Below, piece by piece: positions 6,538-14,412 of a stretch of 21,497 nt of DNA. Numbering within the stretch: the first letter of the stretch is position 1; every line of letters begins with the position of its first letter. The translations under genes were made by a program, and so were the position numbers. Under the pieces are notes generated by a model that did not search any database, was not told the origin of the DNA, and saw only the letters and a program-made list of their open reading frames with translations. Origin of the DNA: Candidatus Zixiibacteriota bacterium (lineage in GTDB: Bacteria; SM23-81; DAOVCL01); contig DAOVCL010000010.1 of assembly GCA_030670005.1 (NCBI GenBank), forward strand, positions 1-21,497. The letters run 5' to 3'.

Positions 6538-7021
6538 CCTCTTCTCTCTGTTTAAGAGGATAAAACTCCTTTTTCTGGATGTGGATGGAGTGCTTACTGA
6601 TGGGGGGATATGGGTCGATGGAGAGGGGAGGGAATTGGCAAAATTTGATGTCCAAGACGGAAAGGGGATCGTTAGGGCCCAGGCGAAGGGGCTTATCGTG
6701 GCCTTTGTGACGGCTAAGCAGTTGGAGGCTACCAAGAGGAGGGCAGATACCCTCGGGGTGAAGGAAGTCTGGCTGGGGGTTAAGGAGAAGGCGGAGATCT
6801 TTGAAACCCTGAGACGAAGATATAGTTTAAGTAGTGAGGAGATAGCAGCAGTGGGCGATGATCTACAGGATCTTCCGGTTATGGAGAGGGCAGGCTTGGC
6901 TGTGGCCGTGGCCAATGCCCGGCCTGAGGTGAAGGCGGTAGCTCACTACATCACTCGGGCCAGGGGTGGGCAGGGGGCGATCAGGGAACTGGTGGAGCTC
7001 ATTCTGGAGGCGAGGCAATGA
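6524..7021 (+). CDS. kdsC: 3-deoxy-manno-octulosonate-8-phosphatase, HAD family
   Basis: A 165-residue HAD phosphatase without a cap domain, typical for KdsC; it removes phosphate from Kdo-8-phosphate. HAD motif I is LDVDGVLTDG (nucleophile D19, acid/base D21), the lysine motif is GVKEK (K87/K89) and motif IV is GDDLQDLPVM (D112, D113). Motif II reads FVTAKQ (62-66 region) where most KdsC proteins have ITGR; the threonine is kept. The start is GTG at 6524, decided by AGGAGGAG (6511-6518) five bases upstream and by alignment of motif I. It overlaps the end of kdsA by 14 bases and shares ATGA with kdsD, so translation of the three is probably coupled. Confidence 0.92.
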   Translation: MRSSNLFSLFKRIKLLFLDVDGVLTDGGIWVDGEGRELAKFDVQDGKGIVRAQAKGLIVAFVTAKQLEATKRRADTLGVKEVWLGVKEKAEIFETLRRRYSLSSEEIAAVGDDLQDLPVMERAGLAVAVANARPEVKAVAHYITRARGGQGAIRELVELILEARQ

Positions 7022-7974
7022 GCATCCAACGGGCCAGGGAGGTAATCCTAAGGGAGGCAGAGGCCATTGAAAAGCTCTCTGGTAGGGTTGACGAGAGCTT
7101 CGAAAGGGCAGTTGAGCTGATTATGGGATGCAAGGGGAGGGTCATCGTTACCGGTATGGGAAAATCTGGTATAGTGGCCCAGAAACTTGCCTCCACCTTG
7201 GCCAGCACCGGCACAGCGGCGTTCTTCCTCCACGCCGCCGAAGGGGCGCACGGGGACTTGGGGCTTGTTCAGAAGGATGATGTGGTGGTGATGATCTCCA
7301 AAAGCGGGGATACAGACGAGCTTTTAAGGCTCCTCCCCCTCTTCCGCAGGCTGGGGGTTCCCATAATCTCCCTCTCTGGCAATCCAGATTCGCTTTTGGC
7401 CTCCAAGAGCGACATAACTTTGGATTGTAGTGTGGAGAACGAGGTAGAGGCCAATGACCTCATTCCCACGGCCAGCACCACTGCGGCTATGGTAATGGGG
7501 GATGCCCTGGCCATTGCCATCCTGGAGAGAAGGGGGTTTGGCCCTCAGGATCTGGCCTACTTCCATCCCGGAGGAAGCATTGGCCGCAGGCTGCTGCTTA
7601 CAGTGGAAGACTTGATGTTGAAGGATAAAGAGGTCCCTATTGTGGCTGAGGATACTCCGATGATGGAGACTATACTGGCCTTAACCGGTAATCGGGGGGT
7701 GACTACGGTAGTGGATGATAGTGGGACCCTCTGCGGGATATTCGTCTATGGGGATCTGGGTAGGCTCTTGGAAGGGAGAAAGGAGATCTTTGACCTTAGA
7801 GTGAGGGATGTGATGATCACCGATCCCAAAACCATAGGCAGAGAGAGACTGGCCGCCGAAGCCCTTAGGCTAATGGAGAGACATGGGATAACCTGTTTGG
7901 TGATTGTTGATAAGAAGAGAAGACCCATAGGCATAATCCATCTACACGATATCTTGAGATCAGGTGTCTTCTAA
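7018..7974 (+). CDS. kdsD: D-arabinose-5-phosphate isomerase
   Basis: A 318-residue protein that interconverts ribulose-5-phosphate and arabinose-5-phosphate, the first step of Kdo synthesis. The SIS sugar isomerase domain (about 38-190) shows VTGMGKSGIVAQKLASTLASTGT, HAAEGAHGDLG, ISKSGDTDELL, PTASTT and FHPGGSIGR. Two CBS domains follow (about 196-250 and 262-316), each beginning with a V(R/E)D.M segment, and end in DILRSGVF. CBS pairs commonly sense nucleotides or CMP-Kdo-type ligands. The ATG overlaps the kdsC stop (ATGA), and the 3' end overlaps the acyltransferase gene by 11 bases. Paralogues such as KpsF/GutQ have the same architecture; the kdsA/kdsC setting favours KdsD. Confidence 0.95.
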   Translation: MSIQRAREVILREAEAIEKLSGRVDESFERAVELIMGCKGRVIVTGMGKSGIVAQKLASTLASTGTAAFFLHAAEGAHGDLGLVQKDDVVVMISKSGDTDELLRLLPLFRRLGVPIISLSGNPDSLLASKSDITLDCSVENEVEANDLIPTASTTAAMVMGDALAIAILERRGFGPQDLAYFHPGGSIGRRLLLTVEDLMLKDKEVPIVAEDTPMMETILALTGNRGVTTVVDDSGTLCGIFVYGDLGRLLEGRKEIFDLRVRDVMITDPKTIGRERLAAEALRLMERHGITCLVIVDKKRRPIGIIHLHDILRSGVF

Positions 7975-8836
7975 GCTAACCAAGAGGGCCAAAAACTGGA
8001 CTATTTATTACCTGACCAAGTTCTTAATTCGATTTACCAGGGCCACCTCTCGCTCATTCTCCTTCCGGTTTTGTGGCTTACTGGGAGGTCTATCCTACTT
8101 TATCTTGAGGGGAGGGCGGAGGAGGACCCTGATGGGCCTCAAGTTGGTCGGCGGAATGGAATCAGGAAGGATAAAGAGGATGGCCCGAGAGGTCTTCTAC
8201 AACCTGGGACGCAATGCTGTTGATATCTTGAGGATGGCGGGCCCAGACGATTTCAGCCAGGGCTTAATAAAGATTAAAAGGTGGAAGAGGTTTCAAGAGG
8301 CTTACAGCAGGGGGAAAGGGATAGTGGGGCTTACCGCGCATCTGGGCAACTGGGAGCTTATTGGTGCCTGGCTCTCCTGGAAGGGCTACCCACTCACCGT
8401 TGTGGGGAGAAGGTTATATGATCCTAGGCTGGATAAGCTTTTGGTGAGATATAGGGAGGAGGGGGGTGAGAGGAATGTTCCTGTCTCCCAGGGGGCCAAG
8501 CCGCTATTGCTCGCTCTGAAAAGGGGAGAGATGATAGGGTTGCTGGCCGATAGGGGAGGGAAGGGGGTGAGGAGGATACCTTTCCCTTTATTTGGAAGGC
8601 CAATTTTTATCCCCTTGGGCCCTTTCCTCTTGGCTCAAAAGGTTGGCTCCCCCCTTGTTCCCCTATTTATCCATTTGGAGAAAGATGGTAGTCATTTAAT
8701 AGAGGTGGGGGAAGTGATTGAACCAGAGATGGACCTGCCAACTCTGGTTGGCAGATGGGTTGAGGTCTTGGAGGGGTTTATTCGCAGGTACCCCACCCAT
8801 TGGGCCTGGATGGGGGCAAACTGGGCGGAGAGCTAA
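7964..8836 (+). CDS. Lipid A biosynthesis late acyltransferase (LpxL/HtrB family)
   Basis: A 290-residue LABT-family acyltransferase, near the usual ~300. The catalytic HxxxxE motif is HLGNWE (His126, Glu131). Other conserved parts are NLGRNAVDILR, LLADRGGKGVRRIPFPLFGRP, the PLGPFLLAQKVGSPLVPLFI segment and the terminal W(E)VLEGFIRRYPTHWAWM. The family adds secondary acyl chains to Kdo2-lipid A at the inner membrane; an N-terminal hydrophobic stretch (about 38-50) fits membrane association. The start is GTG 7964, within the end of kdsD; the stop overlaps the lptC ATG by one base (TAATG). LpxL, LpxM and LpxP cannot be told apart here, so no symbol is given. Its place between kdsD and lptC is less usual than the rest of the run. 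Confidence 0.9.
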   Translation: MSSKLTKRAKNWTIYYLTKFLIRFTRATSRSFSFRFCGLLGGLSYFILRGGRRRTLMGLKLVGGMESGRIKRMAREVFYNLGRNAVDILRMAGPDDFSQGLIKIKRWKRFQEAYSRGKGIVGLTAHLGNWELIGAWLSWKGYPLTVVGRRLYDPRLDKLLVRYREEGGERNVPVSQGAKPLLLALKRGEMIGLLADRGGKGVRRIPFPLFGRPIFIPLGPFLLAQKVGSPLVPLFIHLEKDGSHLIEVGEVIEPEMDLPTLVGRWVEVLEGFIRRYPTHWAWMGANWAES

Positions 8837-9372
8837 TGAGGTATATCCCTTTGATTGTTATTCCCCTCCTCCTCTGGGGATGTGGGAGGGAGACTCCACC
8901 AGGGGAGAAGGAGGCCCCCTCAGGGCCCGATCAGGTGTTGGAGAGATCAACTATCCGTTTCACCTCTGAGGGGAGGAGAACAGCGGTGGTCTATGCAGAC
9001 CGCATTTCCAAATACCTCAAGGAGGAGAAGGGGGTCTTGCGAGGGGTGAAGACCGAGTTCTACGATGAGGAGGGGAAACTCTCCTCCACCTTGACCTCTC
9101 AGGAGGGGACGGTCTTTGAGGGGAGAGGGGAGGTGGAGGCCAAAGGAAATGTTGTGGTGATCACCTCTGAGGGAGTGAAGCTGGAGACACCCCTGTTGAG
9201 GTGGAATTCTCGGACCAATCGGGTCTATACCGACTCAGTGGTTAAAATAAGCAGGGGAGGAGATGTGGTCACTGGGGTAGGGATGGAGGCGGATACTGAG
9301 CTTAAGCAGGTAAGGATAATGGCAGAAGTCAAGGGGAGGATAGAGGGTCTTCCCATAGATGAGGGGCTATGA
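8836..9372 (+). CDS. lptC: LPS export protein LptC, apparent lipoprotein
   Basis: 178 residues from the ATG that overlaps the preceding stop; an in-frame ATG at 8800 lies inside the acyltransferase gene and gives a less sensible N-terminus. The first 16 residues are a lipoprotein signal (RYIPLIVIPLLLWGC, Cys16) followed by GRE. The rest is a beta-rich LptC/OstA-type fold: VVYADRISKYLKEEKGVLRGVKTEFYDEEGKL, LTSQEGTVFEGRGEVEAKGNVVV, LETPLLRWN, VYTDSVVKI, GVGMEADTELK. LptC passes LPS from the LptBFG transporter to the periplasmic bridge. E. coli LptC has a membrane helix instead of a lipid anchor. The gene ends in an ATGA overlap with lptB, and no lptA lies between them. Confidence 0.85.
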   Translation: MRYIPLIVIPLLLWGCGRETPPGEKEAPSGPDQVLERSTIRFTSEGRRTAVVYADRISKYLKEEKGVLRGVKTEFYDEEGKLSSTLTSQEGTVFEGRGEVEAKGNVVVITSEGVKLETPLLRWNSRTNRVYTDSVVKISRGGDVVTGVGMEADTELKQVRIMAEVKGRIEGLPIDEGL

Positions 9373-10097
9373 GCCAATGGTTGAGGTGTGAGGGCCTGGT
9401 TAAGATCTACCGGAAGAAAAGGGTTGTCGACCAGGTGAGCATTGAGATGGAGAGAGAGGAGGTGGTGGGGCTCTTGGGCCCAAACGGGGCCGGTAAGACT
9501 ACCATATTTTATATGCTCGTTGGCCTGATTAGGCCCGATGGGGGGAGGGTCTTCCTGGATGAGGAGGAGATCACCTCCTTGCCTATGTACAAGAGGGCCC
9601 GTCTGGGGATAGGGTATCTCCCCCAGGAGCCGTCCATCTTCCGAAATCTTACCGTAGAGGAGAACATCTTGGCTATTCTGGAGACCCTAAGGATTCCTTC
9701 CAAGGAAAGGAGGAGGAGACTGGATTCCCTCTTAGAGGAGCTGGATCTCACCCCCCTGGCCAAGTCTAAGGCCTATAACCTCTCCGGAGGCGAGCGGAGG
9801 AGGGTGGAGATAACCAGGGCTTTGGTTACTGATCCCAAGTTCATCCTTTTGGATGAGCCATTTCTTGGAGTTGATCCCATTGCAGTGGAGGATATCCAGG
9901 GGATTATCTTCCGACTCAAGGGAAGGGGGATAGGAATCCTCATTACCGACCACAATGTGAGGGAGACCTTACAGATAACTGATCGGGCTTATATTATGTC
10001 CGAAGGCAAAATTCTCAAATCAGGAACCGCCCAGGATCTGGCCCAGGATGCGGAGGCCAAGAGAGTTTACCTGGGCGAGAGGTTTAAATTGGAGTAG
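9369..10097 (+). CDS. lptB: LPS export ABC transporter ATP-binding protein
   Basis: A 242-residue ABC ATPase of normal LptB length. Walker A is GPNGAGKTT (37-45), the Q-loop region is YLPQEPSIFRNLTVEENI, the signature is LSGGERRR (138-145), Walker B is FILLDEP (158-164, catalytic Glu163) and the switch histidine is His195 in ITDHNVRE. The run FRNLTVEENI, LDEPFLGVDPIAVEDIQ and GIGILITDHNVRETL is typical of LptB rather than amino-acid ABC ATPases. With LptF/LptG (not in the window) it powers LPS extraction from the inner membrane. It shares ATGA with lptC and is followed by rpoN after 12 bases, a widely conserved pairing. Confidence 0.96.
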   Translation: MSQWLRCEGLVKIYRKKRVVDQVSIEMEREEVVGLLGPNGAGKTTIFYMLVGLIRPDGGRVFLDEEEITSLPMYKRARLGIGYLPQEPSIFRNLTVEENILAILETLRIPSKERRRRLDSLLEELDLTPLAKSKAYNLSGGERRRVEITRALVTDPKFILLDEPFLGVDPIAVEDIQGIIFRLKGRGIGILITDHNVRETLQITDRAYIMSEGKILKSGTAQDLAQDAEAKRVYLGERFKLE

Positions 10098-10109
10098 AAA
10101 GGGGGAAAG

Positions 10110-11507
10110 ATGAAGATCAGCTTAGAACCGGCGATGCTTCTCAAACTTACCCCCCAGTTCATCCAGGCGCTGAAGCTTTTGCAGTATTCCACCCTCAGGT
10201 TGGAGCAGGTGCTGCGGCAGGAGCTAGCCATCAATCCCCTTTTGGAGGAGGAGGAGGAGGAAGAGGAGGAGCCCTCTCAGGAGGAAGTCAATGAGGATGA
10301 GCCAGAGGAGGAACTTGAGCTATCTGAGGATGAAGTGGATTGGGAGAAGTTCTTAGAGGAGGGATTTGATTTCAGTCAGCCTCAGGAGCCCAGGGCACCA
10401 GAGGAGGAGGTTCAGGCTAAGATCCCCGTCTATAGGGAGACCCTTTACGATCACCTCCTTGGCCAGCTTAGGTTAAAGGATCTAAGCCAGGAAGAGTTTG
10501 AGATCGGGGAGTTCATAATTGGCAACATTGATGATGATGGCTACCTCTCCTATCCACTGGAAGGAATAGCCGGCATCCTGAATAAGCCATTAGAGAAGTG
10601 CCAGAAGCTTCTCTCCATTATCCAGACCTTTGATCCAGTCGGTGTGGGGGCCAGAGATCTAAGAGAATGTCTCCTCATTCAGGTGAGGGAGCAGGGCATA
10701 GAGGATGAGCTGGTGAAGACGATAATAGAGGATTACCTGCACCTTTTAGATCGGAAGACCCCTATCCAGTTGGCGAAAAGGTTAAGAGTTACCCCAGAGG
10801 AGGTTCAGAATGCTCTAGAGAAGATCTCCCGGCTCTCCCCAAAACCGGCCTCAGGTGAATTTGCCTCCCCGGCGGCTACTATCTATCCGGACATCATAGC
10901 TAAGAAGGTGGGGGATGATTATGAGGTTATCCTCAATGATGGGAATCTCCCCAAGCTGAGGGTAAACCGGAAATATAAGGAACTCCTGCAAAAGTCGAAC
11001 CAGACCTCAGAGGAAACCAAAAAATATGTTCAGGATAAATTGAATGCTGCCAAATGGTTAGTCAATGCCCTACAGCAGAGGAGAAGCACTATGCTGAATG
11101 TGGCCAAGAGCATTTTGCGGAGACAGCGAGATTTTCTGGAGGAGGGAGTTTCCGCCCTCAAACCGCTCATTATGAGCGAGGTGGCCCAGGAGGTGGGCGT
11201 CCATCTTTCCACGGTAAGTCGGGTGGTCAATGATAAGTGGGTGCAAACCCCTCAGGGGATGTTTGAGCTGAGGTCTTTTTTCGGGCGAAAGGTGGAAGGC
11301 ACTAAGGAGGAAGTCTCTACTCAAAGTCTATTGGAGTTAATAAAGAAGATAGTGGAGGAGGAGGACCCCTCTCATCCCTTAAACGACAACGCTATTGCCG
11401 CAGAGCTGAAGAAAAAAGGGATAGATCTGGCCCGCCGCACTGTGGCCAAATACAGGGAACAACTGAAGATCCTCCCGGCCCGCTTCAGGATGAAGGTAGG
11501 TGAATGA
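10110..11507 (+). CDS. rpoN: RNA polymerase sigma-54 factor
   Basis: 465 residues with all sigma-54 regions. Region I (1-45) has the Q/L-rich PQFIQALKLLQYSTLRLEQVLRQELAINPLLE-type segment needed for enhancer response. Region II (about 46-105) is strongly acidic, with a run of nine Glu. The core-binding region spans about 106-300. A helix-turn-helix follows (MSEVAQEVGVHLSTVSRVV, about 355-373). The RpoN box is ARRTVAKYRE (441-450). It recognises -24/-12 promoters and needs AAA+ activators. AGGGGG precedes the ATG. The usual downstream partners (hpf/raiA, ptsN, hprK, rapZ) are absent; a transposase remnant follows instead. Confidence 0.97.
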   Translation: MKISLEPAMLLKLTPQFIQALKLLQYSTLRLEQVLRQELAINPLLEEEEEEEEEPSQEEVNEDEPEEELELSEDEVDWEKFLEEGFDFSQPQEPRAPEEEVQAKIPVYRETLYDHLLGQLRLKDLSQEEFEIGEFIIGNIDDDGYLSYPLEGIAGILNKPLEKCQKLLSIIQTFDPVGVGARDLRECLLIQVREQGIEDELVKTIIEDYLHLLDRKTPIQLAKRLRVTPEEVQNALEKISRLSPKPASGEFASPAATIYPDIIAKKVGDDYEVILNDGNLPKLRVNRKYKELLQKSNQTSEETKKYVQDKLNAAKWLVNALQQRRSTMLNVAKSILRRQRDFLEEGVSALKPLIMSEVAQEVGVHLSTVSRVVNDKWVQTPQGMFELRSFFGRKVEGTKEEVSTQSLLELIKKIVEEEDPSHPLNDNAIAAELKKKGIDLARRTVAKYREQLKILPARFRMKVGE

Positions 11508-11540
11508 AAGTTCAGGTTCCTTGATCTGTTGAGGAAAAAT

Positions 11541-11883
11541 TGGGGACGGTGGTGCAGAAATTGCCAAGCACTTTCGCCCTGCCCTCCGGTATCTCCTTAG
11601 TTTCTCTTCCTCAGCCTGACCCCACTGGCTCACACATTAAGGCTGAGTGGCCACACCAGGGATACCGAGCAAGTTCTTCTAAACTCTCACCAATTCTGCT
11701 CGATATGGGTTCAAGTGGATGTATCTGGTAAGTTTCAACAACAAGGCTGAATATCTTACTCCTTTCAGGCAATCAAATGATGCTGGGTTCCGGAAGCATC
11801 CAGTCGTGCCTTTCTTGACATAGCTTAATCACTATATACATTTCCCTTCCAATTGTTAAGCACTTTCTGCACCACCGTCCCCA
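11541..11883. mobile_element. Miniature element with 20-bp perfect terminal inverted repeats, RAYT-derived
   Basis: TGGGGACGGTGGTGCAGAAA (11541-11560) is repeated exactly in reverse complement at 11864-11883, giving a 343-bp unit. Next to each terminal repeat is the shared decamer AAGCACTTTC (at 11566 and 11859, in direct orientation). Inside on the minus strand are remains of a Y1-type (IS200/RAYT) transposase. No target duplication is obvious. The unit fills most of the 394-base gap between the convergent rpoN and GH15-like genes; its right end lies 18 bases past the GH15-like stop codon. Paired transcripts through the inverted ends could also help end both genes. Confidence 0.75.
11611..11821 (-). 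pseudogene. Degenerate REP-associated tyrosine transposase (RAYT, Y1 Tnp)
   Basis: From ATG 11821 the minus strand reads MSRKARLDASGTQHHLIA and then a stop (11765-11767). This matches the characteristic RAYT start (MARKARLDAPGALHH...). In a second frame, 11682-11738 reads LKLTRYIHLNPYRAELVRV, the well-known RYIHLNPxRAxLV segment near the C-terminal part of the family. In the third frame SLEELARYPWCGHSALM continues to a stop at 11611-11613. So all three frames are used. The central part of more than 100 residues, including the HUH metal site and catalytic Tyr region, is missing. The gene is dead: one internal deletion plus at least one frameshift. Confidence 0.8.
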
Positions 11884-11901
11884 TTTGCCCTATTTCTCCT
11901 T

Positions 11902-14178
11902 TCAATCCGTCAGGGCGAGGATGTATGCTCCTGCTCCAAAACCACACATAGGCGTGGCTCCCTGATAATCGGTGGTCTCCTCGGAGTATAGCTCGGCGAT
12001 CAGGTTGTAGTTTAAGGACGATTGGGCCACCACCCAGTTGATGATCTTTTGGGCCTCCTTCCGCCGGCCCATTCGCTTCAAAGCTGAGGCGATTCTCAGG
12101 TCTACCATTACCCACTCCTGTCGATCATACCAATCACCACTAAGTATACGAAAGTATCCATGTTTCGTCTTTTTCATTCGTAGAAATTCATCAAAGGTCT
12201 TAATGGTAGACTCCGCAATTGGGCTCTGGGGATCGATTACCCAGTTGATAACCTCAACCGCCGATGCGTCCAAATATTTATCGATCTCCTTATCCTCCAA
12301 GTTCCCCTTGATCACCCCCCTTGGCCTGTCCACAAGTTTGGCTTCGATTCCTTTCTTTAACCTTTCCTCGGCCGCAAGATATTCCCTCTCCCTTTTCTTA
12401 TCCCCGATTATAGAGGCAAAATGGGCCGCCGCCCTCAAACCACGGACCGCTGCTGCAGAGGTATGGGAGAAGTGCTTTCCAGGGAGGTGCCTCTCCCAGG
12501 GGCCTGAATCAGCCCTGATAAGGTCGGTCTCATCTATGGAATGGACCAGGACATCGGCGATCTTGGAGGAGATTAGCTCCCAATATTTCCTGAGAAAATC
12601 GATATCGCCGCTTTGGGTGACATACTCCTCCAATGCCCAGAGGAAGAGCCCAAAACCATCAAGTTCTATGTTGGGCCCGTTCTGATTGGAATCAGTCTCC
12701 TCCTCGCCCCCTCCATAGTAGCGACAGATGGAGATCTGGTATGGCCTCCCGATGCCATACTCTTTGCCTTTAAATGCGAATTTCTCGAAGAGGCCAGTTT
12801 TTGCCTGCAACATAAACTCTAACCCAGCTTTTGCCTCTGAGAGATGGCCAGATCTGGCTAAACCAGCAATGGCATAGGCGCCATCCCTCACCCAGGCAAT
12901 GTTGTAGTGGGCTGGTGGCAGGGAGGCCAAGATCTGCCCATAAGACCTCCCAGGCTCCCTGCACTGCCCCATCTTCAAGACCGCAGTTGATTGAAGATAG
13001 AGGGCTCTTTCGGCCTCTGAAAGCTCTTCAGGTATCCTCCCCATCTGGTGCCAATCCTTCCACCACCTCTTCTCCGCCTCCAATATCTCCTCTGGTAGGC
13101 GGGAACCGATGAACCCCTTGATCTCCTCTTTCGCCCTTTGGCTATCGGACTCTTGAGTAAGAATTGCCATCGACCACAAGGCGTCTTTTTGGAGATAAGT
13201 TTTGTGAAAGCTCCGGAGTTCGGCTCCCTCAAACTCAAGTTTTGGTGTGATGGTTAATCGAGAGATATAAGGTTTCTTCCTCCCCTCGACCTTCATAAGC
13301 ATCACCAGTATCTTTCCCCCCCTGCTGAAGGGGGTGAAGTAGTAAGAGGTGAATTTCAGATTATCGGATGATTTTACCACCTTAACGATCCCTGTTCCCG
13401 ATAGGTAATCTGCCTCAACCTCCTCAAATTTCGAGAGATCAATCCCTCTCCCATCAGGCAGGGTGATCACCCAGTGAGCATCCCTTAAGAGATTCTTAGT
13501 CTTGGTGGTTTTATCGTAATTTCGGTAGATATGCTCCCCAAAGGAGTCTATGCGGTGAATCCGACAGTTGTAATTGGAGTAGCAGAGTCCATTGGTAAAT
13601 GGTAGTTGGTGGAAGGAGTGATGAGGTTGTGAAGAGATCTCATGCATCTTTTCCACATCCTTTCGGGTGAATATCCCCAAGGGTCCCTTGTGAAGGCCAC
13701 CTCCCAGCCCCATATCGTAGACCCTGATGGCCAGCACATTCTCCCCCTGTTTCATCAACCCCTTGGGGATGGGATACTCCCTCAAGGTGTTCCATTCAGT
13801 GTGGGGATCTGGAGGGAACCCCCCCAAGCCACCGATCTTGACCCCGTTTAAGTAGGTCTCATCGGCATCGTCAACCCCACCCAGGACCAGGATCGGCTCT
13901 GCACCCAGATCCTCCTGAAGCAGAAAGTGGAGCCTATACCAGGCGTATCCATCGAAGCCTGGATAGCCTACCTCCTCCCACTGGCAGGGAACCTCTATCA
14001 CCGCCCAATCAGTGTCATCAAGCTCTGGGTCAGACCAGCTTGGATCATCACCAGTCTTAAAGAGCCACCTCTTTGGAAAGATGATCCGCTGGCTGCCTCC
14101 CCCAATACAACCCTGAAGGAGAAGGCCCAAACCTACAATCAGAAGGACATTTGTCAGGTCTTTATGGGCGATCTTCAT
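11902..14178 (-). CDS. Lipid-anchored GH15-like glucoamylase/glucodextranase
   Basis: 758 residues. A lipoprotein signal ends at Cys24 (LGLLLQGC). Residues about 33-170 form a galactose-binding-like jelly roll of the beta-galactosidase type (DDPSWSDPELDDTDW, GYAWYRLHF, DADETYLNGVKIG, GENVLAIRVYD). A middle domain (about 195-360) resembles the beta-sandwich before GH15 catalytic barrels. The (alpha/alpha)6 catalytic part (about 385-758) has YNIAWVRDGAYAIAGLARSG (425-444), ELDGFGLFLWALEEYV, SGPWERH (Glu562, candidate acid) and NLIAELYSE (Glu729, candidate base). GH15 enzymes release glucose from ends of alpha-glucans or dextran. Starch versus dextran preference cannot be read from sequence. The start is supported by AGAGGAGG seven bases upstream. 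It is the last gene of the minus-strand cluster. Confidence 0.85.
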   Translation of the reverse strand: MKIAHKDLTNVLLIVGLGLLLQGCIGGGSQRIIFPKRWLFKTGDDPSWSDPELDDTDWAVIEVPCQWEEVGYPGFDGYAWYRLHFLLQEDLGAEPILVLGGVDDADETYLNGVKIGGLGGFPPDPHTEWNTLREYPIPKGLMKQGENVLAIRVYDMGLGGGLHKGPLGIFTRKDVEKMHEISSQPHHSFHQLPFTNGLCYSNYNCRIHRIDSFGEHIYRNYDKTTKTKNLLRDAHWVITLPDGRGIDLSKFEEVEADYLSGTGIVKVVKSSDNLKFTSYYFTPFSRGGKILVMLMKVEGRKKPYISRLTITPKLEFEGAELRSFHKTYLQKDALWSMAILTQESDSQRAKEEIKGFIGSRLPEEILEAEKRWWKDWHQMGRIPEELSEAERALYLQSTAVLKMGQCREPGRSYGQILASLPPAHYNIAWVRDGAYAIAGLARSGHLSEAKAGLEFMLQAKTGLFEKFAFKGKEYGIGRPYQISICRYYGGGEEETDSNQNGPNIELDGFGLFLWALEEYVTQSGDIDFLRKYWELISSKIADVLVHSIDETDLIRADSGPWERHLPGKHFSHTSAAAVRGLRAAAHFASIIGDKKREREYLAAEERLKKGIEAKLVDRPRGVIKGNLEDKEIDKYLDASAVEVINWVIDPQSPIAESTIKTFDEFLRMKKTKHGYFRILSGDWYDRQEWVMVDLRIASALKRMGRRKEAQKIINWVVAQSSLNYNLIAELYSEETTDYQGATPMCGFGAGAYILALTD

Positions 14179-14412
14179 CCAATAGCCTCCTCTTTAATTG
14201 TAATCTCAAATAATGCGCGTAAACACCGAATGACACCGAAACTACTGAAATATCAGGAAATTATAATCCCGATTTATCGGGACATTTTTTAGGTAAGAAT
14301 TTATCCTTCGGATTTCTTGTTATTTCAGTATTTTTCAGTGATTTTCAGTGTTTAATGCATAATTCGGGATAATTTCCTCAGATGAAAGAGCCTGAATCAG
14401 GAGGATCTGTTT
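14179..14412. repeat. Intergenic pair of interleaved inverted repeats
   Basis: Arm 1 (about 14213-14252: TAAACACCGAATGACACCGA, then AACTACTGAAATA) matches inverted at about 14320-14359 (TATTTCAGTATTTTTCAGTG, then ATTTTCAGTGTTTA). Arm 2 (14256-14273: GGAAATTATAATCCCGA) matches inverted at 14362-14378 (ATTCGGGATAATTTCCT). The order is 1-2-1'-2', so they interleave rather than nest. TCCCGATTTATCGGGA (14267-14282) is a separate hairpin followed on the + strand by CATTTTTT. No gene is seen. Confidence 0.6.

Noticed and set aside
7964..8836. Assigning the acyltransferase specifically as lpxL, lpxM or lpxP
   Set aside because: The LABT family motif is clear, but sequence reading alone cannot separate the acyl-position specificities.
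11540..11731. 63-codon + strand frame starting in the left terminal repeat of the miniature element
   Set aside because: It lies antisense to the transposase remnant and begins within the inverted repeat; no protein similarity is recognised.
12038..12685. 215-codon open frame on the + strand inside the GH15-like gene
   Set aside because: It is antisense to a well-supported coding region, its composition mirrors that gene, and it shows no known motif.
14179..14412. Sigma-54 (-24/-12) promoters near the cluster, prompted by rpoN in the window
   Set aside because: No TGGCAC-N5-TTGCW match was found by eye in this gap or in the other intergenic regions.
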